A stretch of DNA of 64,000 nucleotides from JAMOQA01 sp964420365 (GTDB lineage Bacteria > Acidobacteriota > Polarisedimenticolia > J045). The first letter of the stretch is position 1, and each line of letters begins with the position of its first letter. The translations under genes and the position numbers were made by a program. Shown piece by piece: positions 43,340-54,389 of the stretch. Below the pieces are notes generated by a model. That model did not search any database and was not told the origin of the DNA. It worked only from the letters and a program-made list of their open reading frames with translations. The stretch covers positions 1-64,000 of the forward strand of contig CAYQTA010000011.1 of NCBI GenBank assembly GCA_964420365.1, written 5' to 3'.

Positions 43340-45166
43340 ATGGAACCGGCCCGGATCGACGCGGACGAGCTGCGGCGCACGGCGAACGCGGCCCGGATCA
43401 CGCTGACCGACGAGGAAGTCGAGCGGTTCCACGCCGAGCTCTCCGGCATCCTGGACGAGTTCCAGCTCCTCGAGACGATCCCGGCCGGCAGGGAGACGTT
43501 CCCGGAGGCCCGGCCCGGCCCGCTTCGCCCGGACGAGCCGGCGCCCGGGAACCCGGGCCCGCTCCTCCGGCGTGCCCCGCGGGTCCGCCGCGGGTACGTG
43601 GTCGCACCGGCCCCCGGGGAGACCGGGGGCGCCGTCGCCGCCGGGGCCCTCCCCGCCCCCGGCGGGGCAACGGGGACGCCCGGGTGGGGCGGGGCAGGCC
43701 CCTTCCTCGAGCGCGAAGCCGCGGAGATCGCCCGGGCCGTTCGGGAAGGGGAAGTTCGCGCCCGGGACGTGCTCGAGGAGACCCTCGCCCACCTCGAGGC
43801 CGGCGTCGCCCTCCGGGCCCTGCTGCCCCCCGCCCCTCCCGCGCTCCGGGCCGCGCGGCGGCGGGCCGACGAGATCGATCGGCGGGTGCGCGCGGGCCGG
43901 GACCCGGGTCCCCTGGCCGGCATCCCGGTAGCCGTGAAGGACAATCTCTGCACGGCTCGCCATCCGACCACGTGTGCCTCCCGGATCCTCGCCGGGTTCG
44001 TGGCGCCCGTCCCCGCGACGGTCGTCGAGCGGCTCGAGGCGGCGGGGGCGATCGTCGTCGCGCGGGCGAACATGGACGAGTTCGCCATGGGCTCCACCGG
44101 GGAGACGTCCGTCTACGGCGCCCCGTGCAATCCCCACGACCCGGGCCGGGTGGCGGGCGGCTCGTCCGGCGGCTCCGCCGCCGCCGTCGCCGCCGGGATC
44201 GTTCCCGTGGCGATCGGCACGGAGACCGGGGGGTCGATCCGCCAGCCGGCTGCCCTCTGCGGTATCCTCGGGCTCCGACCACCCTGGGGGAGGGTCTCCC
44301 GGTGGGGCCTCGTGGCCCTCGCCTCCTCCCTGGACCAGGCCGGTCCCCTCGCCCGGTCGCTGCGCGACCTCGCCCTCGTCTACCGGGTGATCGCCGGCCC
44401 GGATCCCCGGGATGCCACCTCGCTCCGCGAGTCGCTCCCGGAACTCGACCCGGACCCCCGCCGGCCCCTCCGCGGCCTGCGGGTCGGGCTCCTCGCCGGC
44501 CCGCTGGAGCACCCGGACCTCGAGCCGGGGATCCGGGACGCGGTCGCGAGGGCCGCGGACGAACTCGCCGCCCGGGGCGCCCGGGTCGAGGCCGTCCGCT
44601 TCGGCCATGCCCACCTGGCGATCCCGGCCTACCACCTGCAGGTGGCCGCCGAGGCGGCCTCGAACCTGGCCCGGTACGACGGGGTGCGGTTCGGATGCTC
44701 CCTCCCGGGCGGCACGTTCCAGGAGGCGATCGCGCGCACGAGGGGTGCGGGGTTCGGCCCCGAGGTGAAGCGACGGATCCTGCTCGGGACCTGGGCCCTC
44801 CGCGCCGGCTGGCACCGGCGGTGGCTCGACCGGGCCCGGGCCGTCCGGGCCCGACTGGCGGCCGAGGCCGACGCCCTCTTCCACCGCGTGGACCTCCTGC
44901 TGGGACCCGCGACCCCCACGCGAGCGTTCCCGTTCCGCTCGAAGCTCGACCCGCTCGCGGTCTGGGCGTGCGACGCCTTCCTCCTGCCGGCCAACCTGGC
45001 GGACCTTCCCGCCCTCGTCCTTCCCGCCCCCGCCCCGCCGGGAGGACTGCCGGCCGCGGTCCAGCTCGTCGCCCCGCGACGCCGCGAGGACCTGCTGTTC
45101 CGGGCCGGCGCGCACCTCGAGGCCGCCGGGTACCGCCCGCTCCTCCCGCCGGCGGGAATCACCTGA
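43340..45166 (+). CDS. Fused GatC-GatA: Asp/Glu-tRNA amidotransferase subunits C and A
   Basis: The 608-residue protein begins with a complete GatC-like part (about 1-95: [20 protein letters not shown] and the GatC tail-like [15 protein letters not shown], then RRGYVVAP), followed by a linker and full GatA amidase (about 125-600). The catalytic Lys in VAVKDN, the Ser pair in [12 protein letters not shown] and nucleophile region [12 protein letters not shown] are intact, as is [17 protein letters not shown]. It forms Gln-tRNA or Asn-tRNA with GatB, which is outside the window. The ATG at 43340 lacks a ribosome binding site; TACCAT 8 bases before it suggests leaderless transcription. Confidence 0.88.
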   Translation: MEPARIDADELRRTANAARITLTDEEVERFHAELSGILDEFQLLETIPAGRETFPEARPGPLRPDEPAPGNPGPLLRRAPRVRRGYVVAPAPGETGGAVAAGALPAPGGATGTPGWGGAGPFLEREAAEIARAVREGEVRARDVLEETLAHLEAGVALRALLPPAPPALRAARRRADEIDRRVRAGRDPGPLAGIPVAVKDNLCTARHPTTCASRILAGFVAPVPATVVERLEAAGAIVVARANMDEFAMGSTGETSVYGAPCNPHDPGRVAGGSSGGSAAAVAAGIVPVAIGTETGGSIRQPAALCGILGLRPPWGRVSRWGLVALASSLDQAGPLARSLRDLALVYRVIAGPDPRDATSLRESLPELDPDPRRPLRGLRVGLLAGPLEHPDLEPGIRDAVARAADELAARGARVEAVRFGHAHLAIPAYHLQVAAEAASNLARYDGVRFGCSLPGGTFQEAIARTRGAGFGPEVKRRILLGTWALRAGWHRRWLDRARAVRARLAAEADALFHRVDLLLGPATPTRAFPFRSKLDPLAVWACDAFLLPANLADLPALVLPAPAPPGGLPAAVQLVAPRRREDLLFRAGAHLEAAGYRPLLPPAGIT

Positions 45167-45170
45167 GACG

Positions 45171-46985
45171 ATGCGCAGGTTCCTCGCCGTCCTCGCCGTG
45201 ACGCTCGCCTGCCTCGGTATCCCGGGACGGGGCGACGCCCCCTGGTCGGCGTCCGTCGAGATCGACGAGGGCGTCCGGGTGTCCCTGCGGGCCGGGCGGG
45301 AGATCGTCCTCGAGGTGCTTCCCGAGAAGGGCGAGGGCTGGCGCTCCCTCGCCCGGCGGGTCTGCGGGGACGAGTCCCGCTTCCCCGCCCTGGCCGCGGC
45401 GAACCGGGGCCTGGTGCCGATCGAGGGCCGGCCGGTGGAGGTCCCCTGGGAGCTGCTCCGGGAGGAATACCGCTACCTTGCCCTGCGGGCCCTGTTCCCC
45501 GCGGACCGGTGGTCGTCCCGCCGGAAGGCCTGGGAACACGTCCCGGCGAGGGCCCGCGTGCTGACCTACGGCGAGGGCCTGTGGCAGGTCGCGCTCTGGT
45601 TCACGGGAAGGGGAGAGAACTGGGAGCGGATCGCCGAGTTCAACGGCATCCCCGGCCCGGACCTCCCGGGAGACCGGCCGGTGTTCGTGCCCGGAGACCT
45701 CCTCGTGCCCCTCTTCCGCGTCCCGGAGACCGGGGCCAACGGGGTCCTCCGCTACGGCCGGGACGCAAAGGGAGACTACGCCGAGTACGTGCTGCGCCGC
45801 GGGGAGGCGCTCTGGTCCGCCGTCGTCCTGCGGTTCACCGACTACGTCGACAAGGACGACGTCGAGGAGGCCGCCCGGGAAATCGCGGCGCGGAACGGGA
45901 TCCGGGACGTCCGGAAGATTCCCGCCGGGGCACGGATCCGGATCCCCCTCGACATGCTCGCCCTTCCCTACCTGCCGGAGAACCACCCCCGCCGCGTGCT
46001 CGCCCGGCTGATGGGCACCGGCGCGGAGGAAGCGGCCGCGAAGCCCCCGGCGCCACCGGGGAAGGAGAAGCGACCGGCCCCACCGGAACCGCGACGCCTC
46101 GCGGGAGTCCACGTGATCCTCGACCCGGGCCACGGTGGCGAGGACATCGGCGCGCGGGCGCGGCGGCCCGAGGTCTGGGAAAGCGACTACGTCTACGACG
46201 TCGCCTGCCGCGCCCGGCGGCTTCTCGAGCGGGACGGGGCGACCGTCCACATGCTGGTGCGGGACACCGAGTACGGCTGCCGGGTCTTCGACCGGGAACG
46301 CCTTCCGATGAATCGCCGGGAGGTGATCCTGACCCATCCCCCCCACCGCAACCGGGGAGGACGAAGCACCCGGATCGGCGTCAACCTCCGCTGGTACCTC
46401 GCCAACGACATCTTCGCCCGGTTGACCCGGAAGGGGGCGAAGGACCGCGTTCCCCCCGAGCGGGTCGTCTTCCTGAGCCTCCACGCCGACTCGCTCCACC
46501 GGAAGCTCCGCGGGGGCATGGTGTACGTTCCGGGAGCCCGCTGGCGGAAGGCGCGCCACGCGGTCCGGGGGGCGGCCTACCGCCGGTACCGGGAGTACCG
46601 GGCGCGCCCGCGCGTGACCGTGCGGAGAACCGACCGGCGACGGGACGAGATCCTCTCCCGGAAGCTCGCCCGGAGCCTCCTCGCCGCGTACCGGGAGGAG
46701 AAGCTGCCCGTTCACGCGAACCGGCCCATCCGGGACCACGTGGTCCGGGGCACGCGCCGCCGGAAACGCTCCTGGGTCCCCGCCGTCCTCCGGGGCAACC
46801 TGGTGCCGGCCAAGGTCCTCCTCGAGACGGTCAACCTGGGCAATCCCTCGGATGCCCGGCTCCTCGCCGACCCGAAGGGACGCGAACGGATCGCCCGGGC
46901 GATCGCCCGCGGGATCCGGACCTACTTCGACGACCCGCCCCGCCGGTCCGGGCGGGCGACGTCCTCCCGGAGAACGAAGCGATGA
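45171..46985 (+). CDS. LysM-type N-acetylmuramoyl-L-alanine amidase (Amidase_3)
   Basis: The 604-residue secreted protein has a signal peptide, an N-terminal region with two or three degenerate LysM-like repeats (one near residues 130-190, EGLWQVALWFTGRGENWERI), a proline-rich linker, and an Amidase_3 domain from about residue 300. Zinc and catalytic residues are visible: ILDPGHGG, ESDYVYD, LSLHADS and LLETVNLGN. It should cut the amide bond between muramic acid and the peptide stem of peptidoglycan. It is 4 bases after the GatCA gene and overlaps the next gene by ATGA. Confidence 0.9.
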   Translation: MRRFLAVLAVTLACLGIPGRGDAPWSASVEIDEGVRVSLRAGREIVLEVLPEKGEGWRSLARRVCGDESRFPALAAANRGLVPIEGRPVEVPWELLREEYRYLALRALFPADRWSSRRKAWEHVPARARVLTYGEGLWQVALWFTGRGENWERIAEFNGIPGPDLPGDRPVFVPGDLLVPLFRVPETGANGVLRYGRDAKGDYAEYVLRRGEALWSAVVLRFTDYVDKDDVEEAAREIAARNGIRDVRKIPAGARIRIPLDMLALPYLPENHPRRVLARLMGTGAEEAAAKPPAPPGKEKRPAPPEPRRLAGVHVILDPGHGGEDIGARARRPEVWESDYVYDVACRARRLLERDGATVHMLVRDTEYGCRVFDRERLPMNRREVILTHPPHRNRGGRSTRIGVNLRWYLANDIFARLTRKGAKDRVPPERVVFLSLHADSLHRKLRGGMVYVPGARWRKARHAVRGAAYRRYREYRARPRVTVRRTDRRRDEILSRKLARSLLAAYREEKLPVHANRPIRDHVVRGTRRRKRSWVPAVLRGNLVPAKVLLETVNLGNPSDARLLADPKGRERIARAIARGIRTYFDDPPRRSGRATSSRRTKR

Positions 46986-49900
46986 GACGCTTCCTGCCGC
47001 TCCTCGTCCTCGGCTTCCTGCTCCCCCGGCCCGGCCTCGCCGCCGACCAGCCGGCCCCCTGCTTCTCCGCCTGGTGGCGCCGGGAGGTCGCGGAGATCGC
47101 CCGGGAGCCCGGGAGTCCCCGGTCCTTTCTCCGGGTGACGCGCCTCGCCCGGCTCGCCGTGACGGCCGCCGACCCGGGCGAGCTCCTTTCCGCCCTGGAC
47201 GGGATCCGGCCCGGGATCTCCCCGCTGCTGGCGGCGGAGATCGACCGGGTACTCCTCGACGCCGACCTGGAGCGGGGGGACCTGGAGTCGGCGGCGCGCC
47301 GGCGGGCAAGGCTCGGGATCGTGGAGCGGTGGCTCCTGGCGGGCCCCGGGACCCGGGGGAGGCACCCCCCCCGCCCCCGGCCCCGGGGGCTCCCACCGAC
47401 GGTGCCCCGTGGCGGGTGGTGCCGGCCGACCCCCGCGGCAACGTCCCGCTTCACCTGCTGCTCTTCCCCGCCCGGGAACGCCGGGCCAGCCTGGTCACGT
47501 ACCTCCACGCGGAGCGGAGAACCCGGGTGGCCCTCCACCTCGGCGCGGACGACGGCGCCGAGATCCACCTGGACGGCCGGCCCCTCCTGGCCACCGGCCC
47601 GGAACGGGACTTCGCCCCGGACCAGGAAGCGCTCCTGCTCGACCTCTCGCCCGGGTGGCACCGTCTCCGGATCGAGGCGATCCAGCAGGAGGGTCCCTGG
47701 ATCGTCGCCGCGCGTCTCGCGGCGCCGGACGGGGGGCCCGTTCCCGCGGGGGTTCGGTGGGATGTCCCCCGCCGGGCACCGCGTCTCGCCACGCCGTCCC
47801 GGCGGCGCCGGCCGAGACGCCGGGCCGCGAGGGCCGCCACCCTGGGCGATCTCTTCCCCCCGGACGACGGCTCCGCGATCGCCCTCGCGGCCCGGGCGAC
47901 CTGGCTCTCGCTGCGACGACTCCCGTCCCGCGGGGTCGACGAGGCGACGACGCTGGTACGACGGGCCGCGGGCCTCGCCCCGAACGATCCGGACGTGCTC
48001 TGGGCCTGCTGGGAGGTGGAGGATGACCCCTCCCGGGGCCGGGAAGCCCTCGAGAAGATGCTGGAGTCGGTGCCCGGCCACCCGGCGGCGCTGCGCACGC
48101 TCGCACGTTACGACCTGGCGTACGGGAGGGAGGACGATGCGCTCGCTCTCGCCGCCCGGGGCCTCGCCGCGTGTGACGGTCACGACCCGTTCCTCGCCGC
48201 CTGGGAGGCACTGGCCCGGGACGAGCACGGCTTTCCCGGGGGCGCCCTGGCCACCCTGCGCCGGGTCGCCCGGGAAGCCCCCCGCCAGCCGATCGCGCTG
48301 GAGCGGATCGGTGCGCTGGCCCGGCGCGTCGGGCTCCCCGCGGTCGCCCGGAACGCCTGGGAACGGTACCTGGCCCTCCGCGGCCGGGACGACGAGGTCC
48401 GGGTCCAGTTGCTCCACCTGCTGGAGGATGCCGCGGACGTGCCCGCGGCGCTGCGCGTGCTGGAGCGGGCCCGGGAACTCCGTCCCCTCGACGTGACCTG
48501 GACGACCCGGGCCGCGGACCTGCTCCTCGGGCTCGGGCGCATCGACGAGGCCCGCCGGCTCGTCGCCCGCCACCTGGCCCTGGCTCCCGGCAACCCGGAC
48601 CTCCTGCGCCTCGCCGGGGAGGCCGCGCTGGCCGCCGGGGACACGACGGCCGCGGTCGCCGCCTTCCGGGAGCTGGTCGATCGGGGACTCGACACGGGCC
48701 ACTACGCGGAACGGATCGCGGCGCTCACGGGGCGGGAAGACACGTTCGGCGAGGCGTACGCGGTCGACCCGGCCGAGGCGTCCCGCATCGAGGCCGAGCA
48801 CCCGCTCTCCGGGGACCCGGAGGCCGTCGTCGTCTCCCAGGTCACGGCCTGGCGCCTGCAGCCGAACGGCCTGGCGACGCGGTTCCACCAGGTGCTGATC
48901 CGGGTCCGCCACCCGGAACAGGCGGACTGGCTCCGGGCCTACCGGGTCGTCTCCTGGTCCCCCGCCCTGCGCTCCGTCCGCCTGCTCGAGGCGCGGATCG
49001 TGCGGGCCGACGGAAGCGTCCTGCCCGCGGAACGCCGCGAGTCGTCCCTCCTCCGGGACCCGGAGCTGCGGATGTGGTACGACACGCGCCAGCTCCAGGC
49101 GCTCTTCCCCCGCCTCGAGGCGGGGGACCTGCTCGAGATCCGGTACCGGGTCACCGACCGCGGGCCGGTGAACCCCCTCGCCGAGGGGTACTTCGGCGAC
49201 ATCGTCGTCCTCGGCCGGAGCATCCCGGTGCTGCGGACGCTCCTCGTGATCGATGCTCCCGGGGACCTGCCGATCCACCGGGACCTGCTGCACCTGCCGG
49301 AGCCCGCCCGGGAGGAGGAGCTGCCCGCCGACCCGGGGCGCAGGGTCCGGGCAATCCGCCTGGGCCCCCTTCCCGCCCTCCGCGACGTTCCCTGGGCCCC
49401 GCCGCGGGAGGAGAGAGCCCCCCTCGCCGTGCTCGGCACCGTGGACACCTGGGACCACCTGGGGGCCCTGTACGCTCGCCTGCTCGAGGACGCGTCCCAC
49501 CCCGACGCGGACATCCGCGCCGAGGTGCAGGAGCTGCTCGCCGACCATCCGTCCCGGCGGGAGACGGTCCGCCGGATCTACGAGTGGGTCCTCGAGAACA
49601 CCCGGTACGTCGCCCTGGAGCTCGGGATCCACGCGGTCAAGCCGTACGACGTCAAGGCGGTCTTCCGCCGGCGTCACGGGGACTGCAAGGACAAGGCGGC
49701 CCTGATGGTGGCGATGCTCCGCCTCGCCGGGATCGACGCCCACGTGGCCCTCCTGCGAAGCCGGGACCGCGGGGGATTCGACTCCCGGGTGCCGACGTTC
49801 GCGGCGTTCGACCACGCGATCGTCCGGGTGGAGGACCCGGACCTCTGGCTCGACGGAACCGTTCTCCACTACGGGCTCGGGGAGCTGCCGGGAGGCGACC

Positions 49901-50613
49901 GGGGCGCCCTCGCGCTGGTCGTCGACGAGAACCCGCCCGGCGGCCGGCTCGTCAGGACCCCGGACCCCCGGCCGGACGACTCGGTGGCACGCTGGGTCGA
50001 GGAGCTGCTCCCCGAGCGGGACGGGGCGGCGGAGATCCGGGTGAGCCTGGCCGCGCGCGGGGAGGCCGCCGCCCGGGAGCGCAGCTTCTTCCGCCTGGCG
50101 GACCGCCCCCGGGCGGTCCTCGCGAGCCGCCTGCGCCGGCGCTGGCCCGAGGTCACGCTCCTCGACGCCCGGATCGGCCCGATGGATCTCGACACCCCCG
50201 AGGTCTCCTGGTGGGCGTCCCTGCGGGACGAGAGCCTCGGCCGCCGGGAAGGGGACGGGACGGTCAGCTTTCCGCTCGCGCTCCACGTGCCCCGGCCCGG
50301 CGTCCAGCCCCCGTCCCCGGGCCGGGAGCTCCCGGTCCGCCTGCCGGTCCCCTGGCACGTGACCACCGAGGCCCGCTGGAAGTTGCCGCCCGGGGTCCGG
50401 CTGGCCGACCTCCCGCGCCCGGTCCGGGTCTCCTCCCCGTGGCTCGAGCTGGACCTCGCGGTCCGGGAGGGCCGGGGGCGAGTCCAGGTCCGGATCGACC
50501 TGGTCTTCCGCGGCGGCGACGTGGCCCCGGCCGACCTGCCCCGGTTCTCGGAGGTCCTGCGCCGGGTCCGGGAAGCACTGGACCAGCGCATCGTGACGAG
50601 GTGGCTGCCATGA
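46982..50613 (+). CDS. Secreted tetratricopeptide/DUF3857-transglutaminase-like protein with apparent frameshift
   Basis: The gene begins in an ATGA overlap with the amidase gene, with a signal peptide, but the reading frame shifts by -1 between about 47345 and 47375, near a run of eight C at 47365-47372; from there the protein continues in the second frame to 50613. Later parts hold TPR-like helices (about 47900-48800), a DUF3857-like beta domain and a transglutaminase-like domain with catalytic Cys in HGDCKDKA (codon 49684), His in FDHAIV (49813) and Asp in WLDGT (49852). Combined length would be about 1210 residues. Role: extracellular or periplasmic peptidase or cross-linker, unknown. Confidence 0.75.
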
Positions 50614-53600
50614 AGAAGAACAAGTGGACGGTCGCGTCTCCCCTCGTCGCCACGCTCGCCCTCCTGGCCGTCCTCCCCGCGGCACCTCCCTGCGCGGCCG
50701 CCGCGGGACCCGACCAGGGATGGGCCGCCATTGCCGCCGGCCGGGACGAGGAAGCACGCGCCTTCTTCCGCGATCGCCTGGCCGGGAACCCGGCGGACGT
50801 GCGGGCCGCGATCGGCCTCGCCACCCTGCTCGAGGGCGGGGGCGATCCGGCCGGGGCCGCGTCCGTCCTGGCCGCGGCCCTCGAGGCGGGCGCGCGGGGG
50901 CCCCTGGCCTCCGGGGCCGCCGTCCACCTGCTGGCGATCTCTGCTCTCCTTCCCGACGGGGGAGCCTCCCTCGTCCCGCTCGTGCGTCGCCTCGCCACGG
51001 GCGAGGACGAGCGGTTTCCCCCGGAGCTGCGGGACGTCGCGACGGCGGTCCTCGCGGACATCCTTTCCCGGGCGGGCCGTGGCGAGGAGGGGCTCTCCGC
51101 CCTCGTGGACCCGGGTCACCGGGTCACCAGGTGGACGCTCGTCGGCCCGTACGGGCGGTTCGCTCCCCTGGCCCTCGCCCGCCGCTTCCCACCCGAGGAC
51201 GGGCGCCTCGACGGGACACCGGGTGCCGGGAACTCCCCGTGGCCCCCGTTCCGTCTCGAGGCGTCCTTCCCGGACGGGAGGGTCCTCGTCCCCCCGGCGT
51301 TCCGCCAGGCCGGCGTCGTCTACGCCGCGTGCGAGGTGCAGGTCACGGAGCCCCGGGTCCTGCGGGTGGTCGCCGGCTCTTCCGGGTCGTTCCGGCTGTT
51401 CCTCGACGGCCGCGAGCTCCTCGCCGCCGACCGGCGGCGGGAGCGTCCACCCCGGTCCCTCGCGGCCCGGGTCGAGCTGGCAGCGGGCCGGCACCGCTTC
51501 CTCGCCAAGCTGGACAACTCGCTGCGACTCGCGGACCTCGTCCTGGCCCTCCATCCCCTGGACGGCGGGGCGCCCCTCGTGGCCGTCCCGGCCGGACCGG
51601 CGCCGCTTCCTCCCGCGCGCTTCCGGGCCCGTCCCCTTTCCTGTCCCCTGGACACCACCGCCCCGGAGGGCACCCCGGACGACCCGGCGGCGGTCCTGGC
51701 TGCCGCGTGGTGGACCCGGGCCCGGGGCCTCGACCGCGTCACCGGCACCCTGCTGGAGGCGGCCCGGAAGGCCTGGCCGGAGGCCCCGGTCTTCGCATGG
51801 CTCCTCGGGGACTTTCTCCGCACCGGTGATACCGGGCTGGCTCCCGAGAAGGACCTGGCCCGGGCCCGCTCCCTCCTCGAGGAAGCGTCACGGAAGGACC
51901 CGGCTCTCCTGCGGGCGGACGTACTGCTCGCCGGGATGGACGAGCACGCCGGCCGCACCGACGAGGCGCTCCGGCGGGCCCGGAAGATCCTGGAAACCCG
52001 CCCGGACCAGGTGGAGGCGCTGCTGCTGGTCCAGCGGGTCGCGGCCACGCGCGGCTGGCGGACGGAGGCCGAGGAGACCCTCGAGCGCGTGCTCGCGCTG
52101 GCACCGGGCCGGGAGGGCATCCTCGACGCGCGGATCGGCTTCGACCGCCGCTTCCGGCGCCTCGACGACCTCCGGGAAGCCCTTGCCGAGCTGCATCGCC
52201 GGGACCCGGTCGACGACGACTGGCCCGACTTCCTCGCGGCCCGGGGGCGACACGAGGAGGCGATCGCCGCGTGGCGGGAGATGGTCCGCCGGCGCCCGGC
52301 CTATCTCTATGCCCGGCTCGCCCTCGCCCGGGCCCTCCTCGATGCCGACCGCGCGGAGGAGGCCCTCGAGGTCCTCCGGCAGGCACGCGAGACGTTCCCC
52401 CGGGAAGGGGGGATCCCGCAGAGGATGGCGGCCGTCCTGTCTCTCCTCGGCCGGGAGGACGAGGTCGCCGAGCTGCTCCGGCAGACGCTCGAGCTGAACC
52501 CGGCCCGCGTCGGACTGTGGCGCGTGCTCGCCAGGCGGGGCCGGAAGGATCCGTTCGTCGCCTGGCTCGTCGATCCCGGGGAGGTCCTCCGGGACGTGCC
52601 GGCGCCGGAGCCCGGGACCGATGCCTCGCTGCTCGCGGACATCGCCGTCGTGCGGGTCCACCCGGACGGTAGCCAGACGGAGTACTACCAGGGGATCCAC
52701 AAGGTCTGGACGCGGAAGGGCGTCGAGCAGGAGGGGGAGCTCACGGTGATGCCGGGAGCGATGCTGGAGACCCTCCAGGTGTGGAAGCCGGACGGACGGA
52801 TCGTCGACGTCGATCCGCGCGCGGGTCCCCCGTTCAACCTGCCCGGCCTCGCGCCGGGAGACGCGATCGTCTACACGTGGCGGCGGTGGATCCCGCCCTG
52901 GAGCCCGGTGCCCGGGGCGCTGGACAACCGGTCGGTGTTCCTCTTCCAGGGGCCGGACCGCAGCTTCCAGCTCTCCCGGTACGTGGTGATGCACGACCCG
53001 GACCTCCCGGTCCGCGCGTGCGGCAACGAGGAAGGACTCGAGACCACCGATGAGCTCAGGGACGGGCTGCGGGTTCGCTCCTGGACCGCCCGGTCGATGG
53101 AACGGCTCCGGCCGGAGCCCCACGTGCCCGACCCGGTGGAGGTCGTCCCCCACGTGCGCCTCGGCCTGGGCCTCTCCTTCGCCGATCTCGGGGACATGAT
53201 CCGCTCGGCGCTCGTCGGCATGCTCCGCCCCGACGATCCCCTGCCCGGAATGGTGGCCGAGATCCGGCGCCGGGCGGCGGCGGAAGGCCGGAACCCCGGG
53301 CCGACCCGCCTGGCCCGGGCGATGCATCGGCTGCTGTGCGAGACGATGGACCCCGGGAGCGCCGCCTTCCGGCCGGGCGTGCCGGCGAGCGCCGCCGCTT
53401 CCGCCGGGGAGGGGAACCGGGCCGTCGTCGCCCTGGCCCTCGCCCGCATGCTCGGCCTCGAGGCACGCCTGGTCCTCGCCCGGCCCTCCTGGATGAAGGG
53501 TCGCAACCTCGAGTGCCCGAGCCCGACCCTGTTCACCTATCCCGTCGTCGAACTCCTGCTCCCCGGGGGCCCGGTGTTCCTCGACTACAACGGCACGAAC

Positions 53601-54389
53601 CACCCCTTCGATCGGCTCCCCGTCCAGCTCTCCGGGGGCGACGCCCTCGAGGTTCCCCTCGACCTGGATCACCCGGTGCGCCTGGTCGACCTGCCGGACC
53701 GCCCCCCGGGGTTCCTTGCCGAGCGGACGGCAGACCTCGTCCTCGCGGGCGACGGCCGGGTGGAGGGAACCCTGGTCCTCGTGCTCCGCGAGGGGTACGC
53801 CGACACGCTGCGCTCCCTTCTCGCCGAGGTCTCCACCGACGACATGCCCCGGGTGTTCCGCGGGCTCGCCGCGGACTCGTTCCCCGGCGCCGAGGTCGTG
53901 TCCTCGCGGGTCGAGGGGGCGGACAGGAAGGAAGAGGGACCGGTGACGATCACCCTCGGGATCCGGGGCGGTACCTTCGCGCGCCGGATCGCGACCGGGT
54001 TCGCCCTTCCCCTCGTGCTCCACCGGGCGAACCTGCTCGGCGAGTACGGGACGCTGCCGACCCGGCGCCAGCCGCTGCTCCTCGACGCCGGGATCTTCCG
54101 CCGGGACGTCCTGCGGATCCGCCTGCCCGGGGGGCTCGCGCCACGGGACCTCCCGGAACCGGCGTCGATCTCGTCACCCTTCGGCTCTCTGCACCTCGCC
54201 GCCCGGCTCACGGACGGCGTCCTCGAGCTCCGTCGCGAGCTGCTCGTGCCGTACCGTCGCGTCGAACCGGGGGACGAGTACCAGGCGTTCCGGAACTTCG
54301 CCCGCGCGGTCGACGAGGCGGAGGAGATGGAGGTCCGGGTCGAGGTGGCCAGCCCGTCCCTCGCCGTTCCCGGGAGAGGCGGCCGATGA
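50610..54389 (+). CDS. Secreted tetratricopeptide/DUF3857-like paralog without the catalytic transglutaminase residues
   Basis: The 1259-residue paralog of the preceding gene overlaps it by ATGA. It has a signal peptide (MKKNKW then a long hydrophobic stretch), TPR-like helices (LEEASRKDPALLRADVLLAG and many repeats around residues 430-670), a DUF3857-like domain (about 680-860) and a transglutaminase-like domain (about 890-1010). In the last, the HGDCKDKA cysteine block reads AGEGNRAVV and the histidine position reads FTYPVV, so the catalytic Cys and His are gone. It is probably a binding or structural protein. N-terminal beta repeats near residue 210 match RWTLVGP in the first gene. Confidence 0.85.
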   Translation: MKKNKWTVASPLVATLALLAVLPAAPPCAAAAGPDQGWAAIAAGRDEEARAFFRDRLAGNPADVRAAIGLATLLEGGGDPAGAASVLAAALEAGARGPLASGAAVHLLAISALLPDGGASLVPLVRRLATGEDERFPPELRDVATAVLADILSRAGRGEEGLSALVDPGHRVTRWTLVGPYGRFAPLALARRFPPEDGRLDGTPGAGNSPWPPFRLEASFPDGRVLVPPAFRQAGVVYAACEVQVTEPRVLRVVAGSSGSFRLFLDGRELLAADRRRERPPRSLAARVELAAGRHRFLAKLDNSLRLADLVLALHPLDGGAPLVAVPAGPAPLPPARFRARPLSCPLDTTAPEGTPDDPAAVLAAAWWTRARGLDRVTGTLLEAARKAWPEAPVFAWLLGDFLRTGDTGLAPEKDLARARSLLEEASRKDPALLRADVLLAGMDEHAGRTDEALRRARKILETRPDQVEALLLVQRVAATRGWRTEAEETLERVLALAPGREGILDARIGFDRRFRRLDDLREALAELHRRDPVDDDWPDFLAARGRHEEAIAAWREMVRRRPAYLYARLALARALLDADRAEEALEVLRQARETFPREGGIPQRMAAVLSLLGREDEVAELLRQTLELNPARVGLWRVLARRGRKDPFVAWLVDPGEVLRDVPAPEPGTDASLLADIAVVRVHPDGSQTEYYQGIHKVWTRKGVEQEGELTVMPGAMLETLQVWKPDGRIVDVDPRAGPPFNLPGLAPGDAIVYTWRRWIPPWSPVPGALDNRSVFLFQGPDRSFQLSRYVVMHDPDLPVRACGNEEGLETTDELRDGLRVRSWTARSMERLRPEPHVPDPVEVVPHVRLGLGLSFADLGDMIRSALVGMLRPDDPLPGMVAEIRRRAAAEGRNPGPTRLARAMHRLLCETMDPGSAAFRPGVPASAAASAGEGNRAVVALALARMLGLEARLVLARPSWMKGRNLECPSPTLFTYPVVELLLPGGPVFLDYNGTNHPFDRLPVQLSGGDALEVPLDLDHPVRLVDLPDRPPGFLAERTADLVLAGDGRVEGTLVLVLREGYADTLRSLLAEVSTDDMPRVFRGLAADSFPGAEVVSSRVEGADRKEEGPVTITLGIRGGTFARRIATGFALPLVLHRANLLGEYGTLPTRRQPLLLDAGIFRRDVLRIRLPGGLAPRDLPEPASISSPFGSLHLAARLTDGVLELRRELLVPYRRVEPGDEYQAFRNFARAVDEAEEMEVRVEVASPSLAVPGRGGR

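Noticed and set aside
43304..43340. Upstream GTG start at 43304 for GatCA
   Set aside because: The extra 12 residues are not GatC-like and there is no ribosome binding site; the ATG at 43340 starts the recognised domain.
46982..50613. Reading the frameshift in the first TPR gene as a proven programmed -1 site
   Set aside because: The run of eight C sits among other GC runs and there is no downstream pseudoknot or conserved heptamer that I can support; an assembly error is more likely.
46831..50757. A 1,300-codon open frame on the minus strand across the giant TPR genes, and similar very long opposite-strand frames such as 34052-38389 (+) and 53669-58546 (-)
   Set aside because: They mirror real genes, are rich in Arg, Pro and Gly with no motifs, and arise because stop codons are rare at this G+C content.
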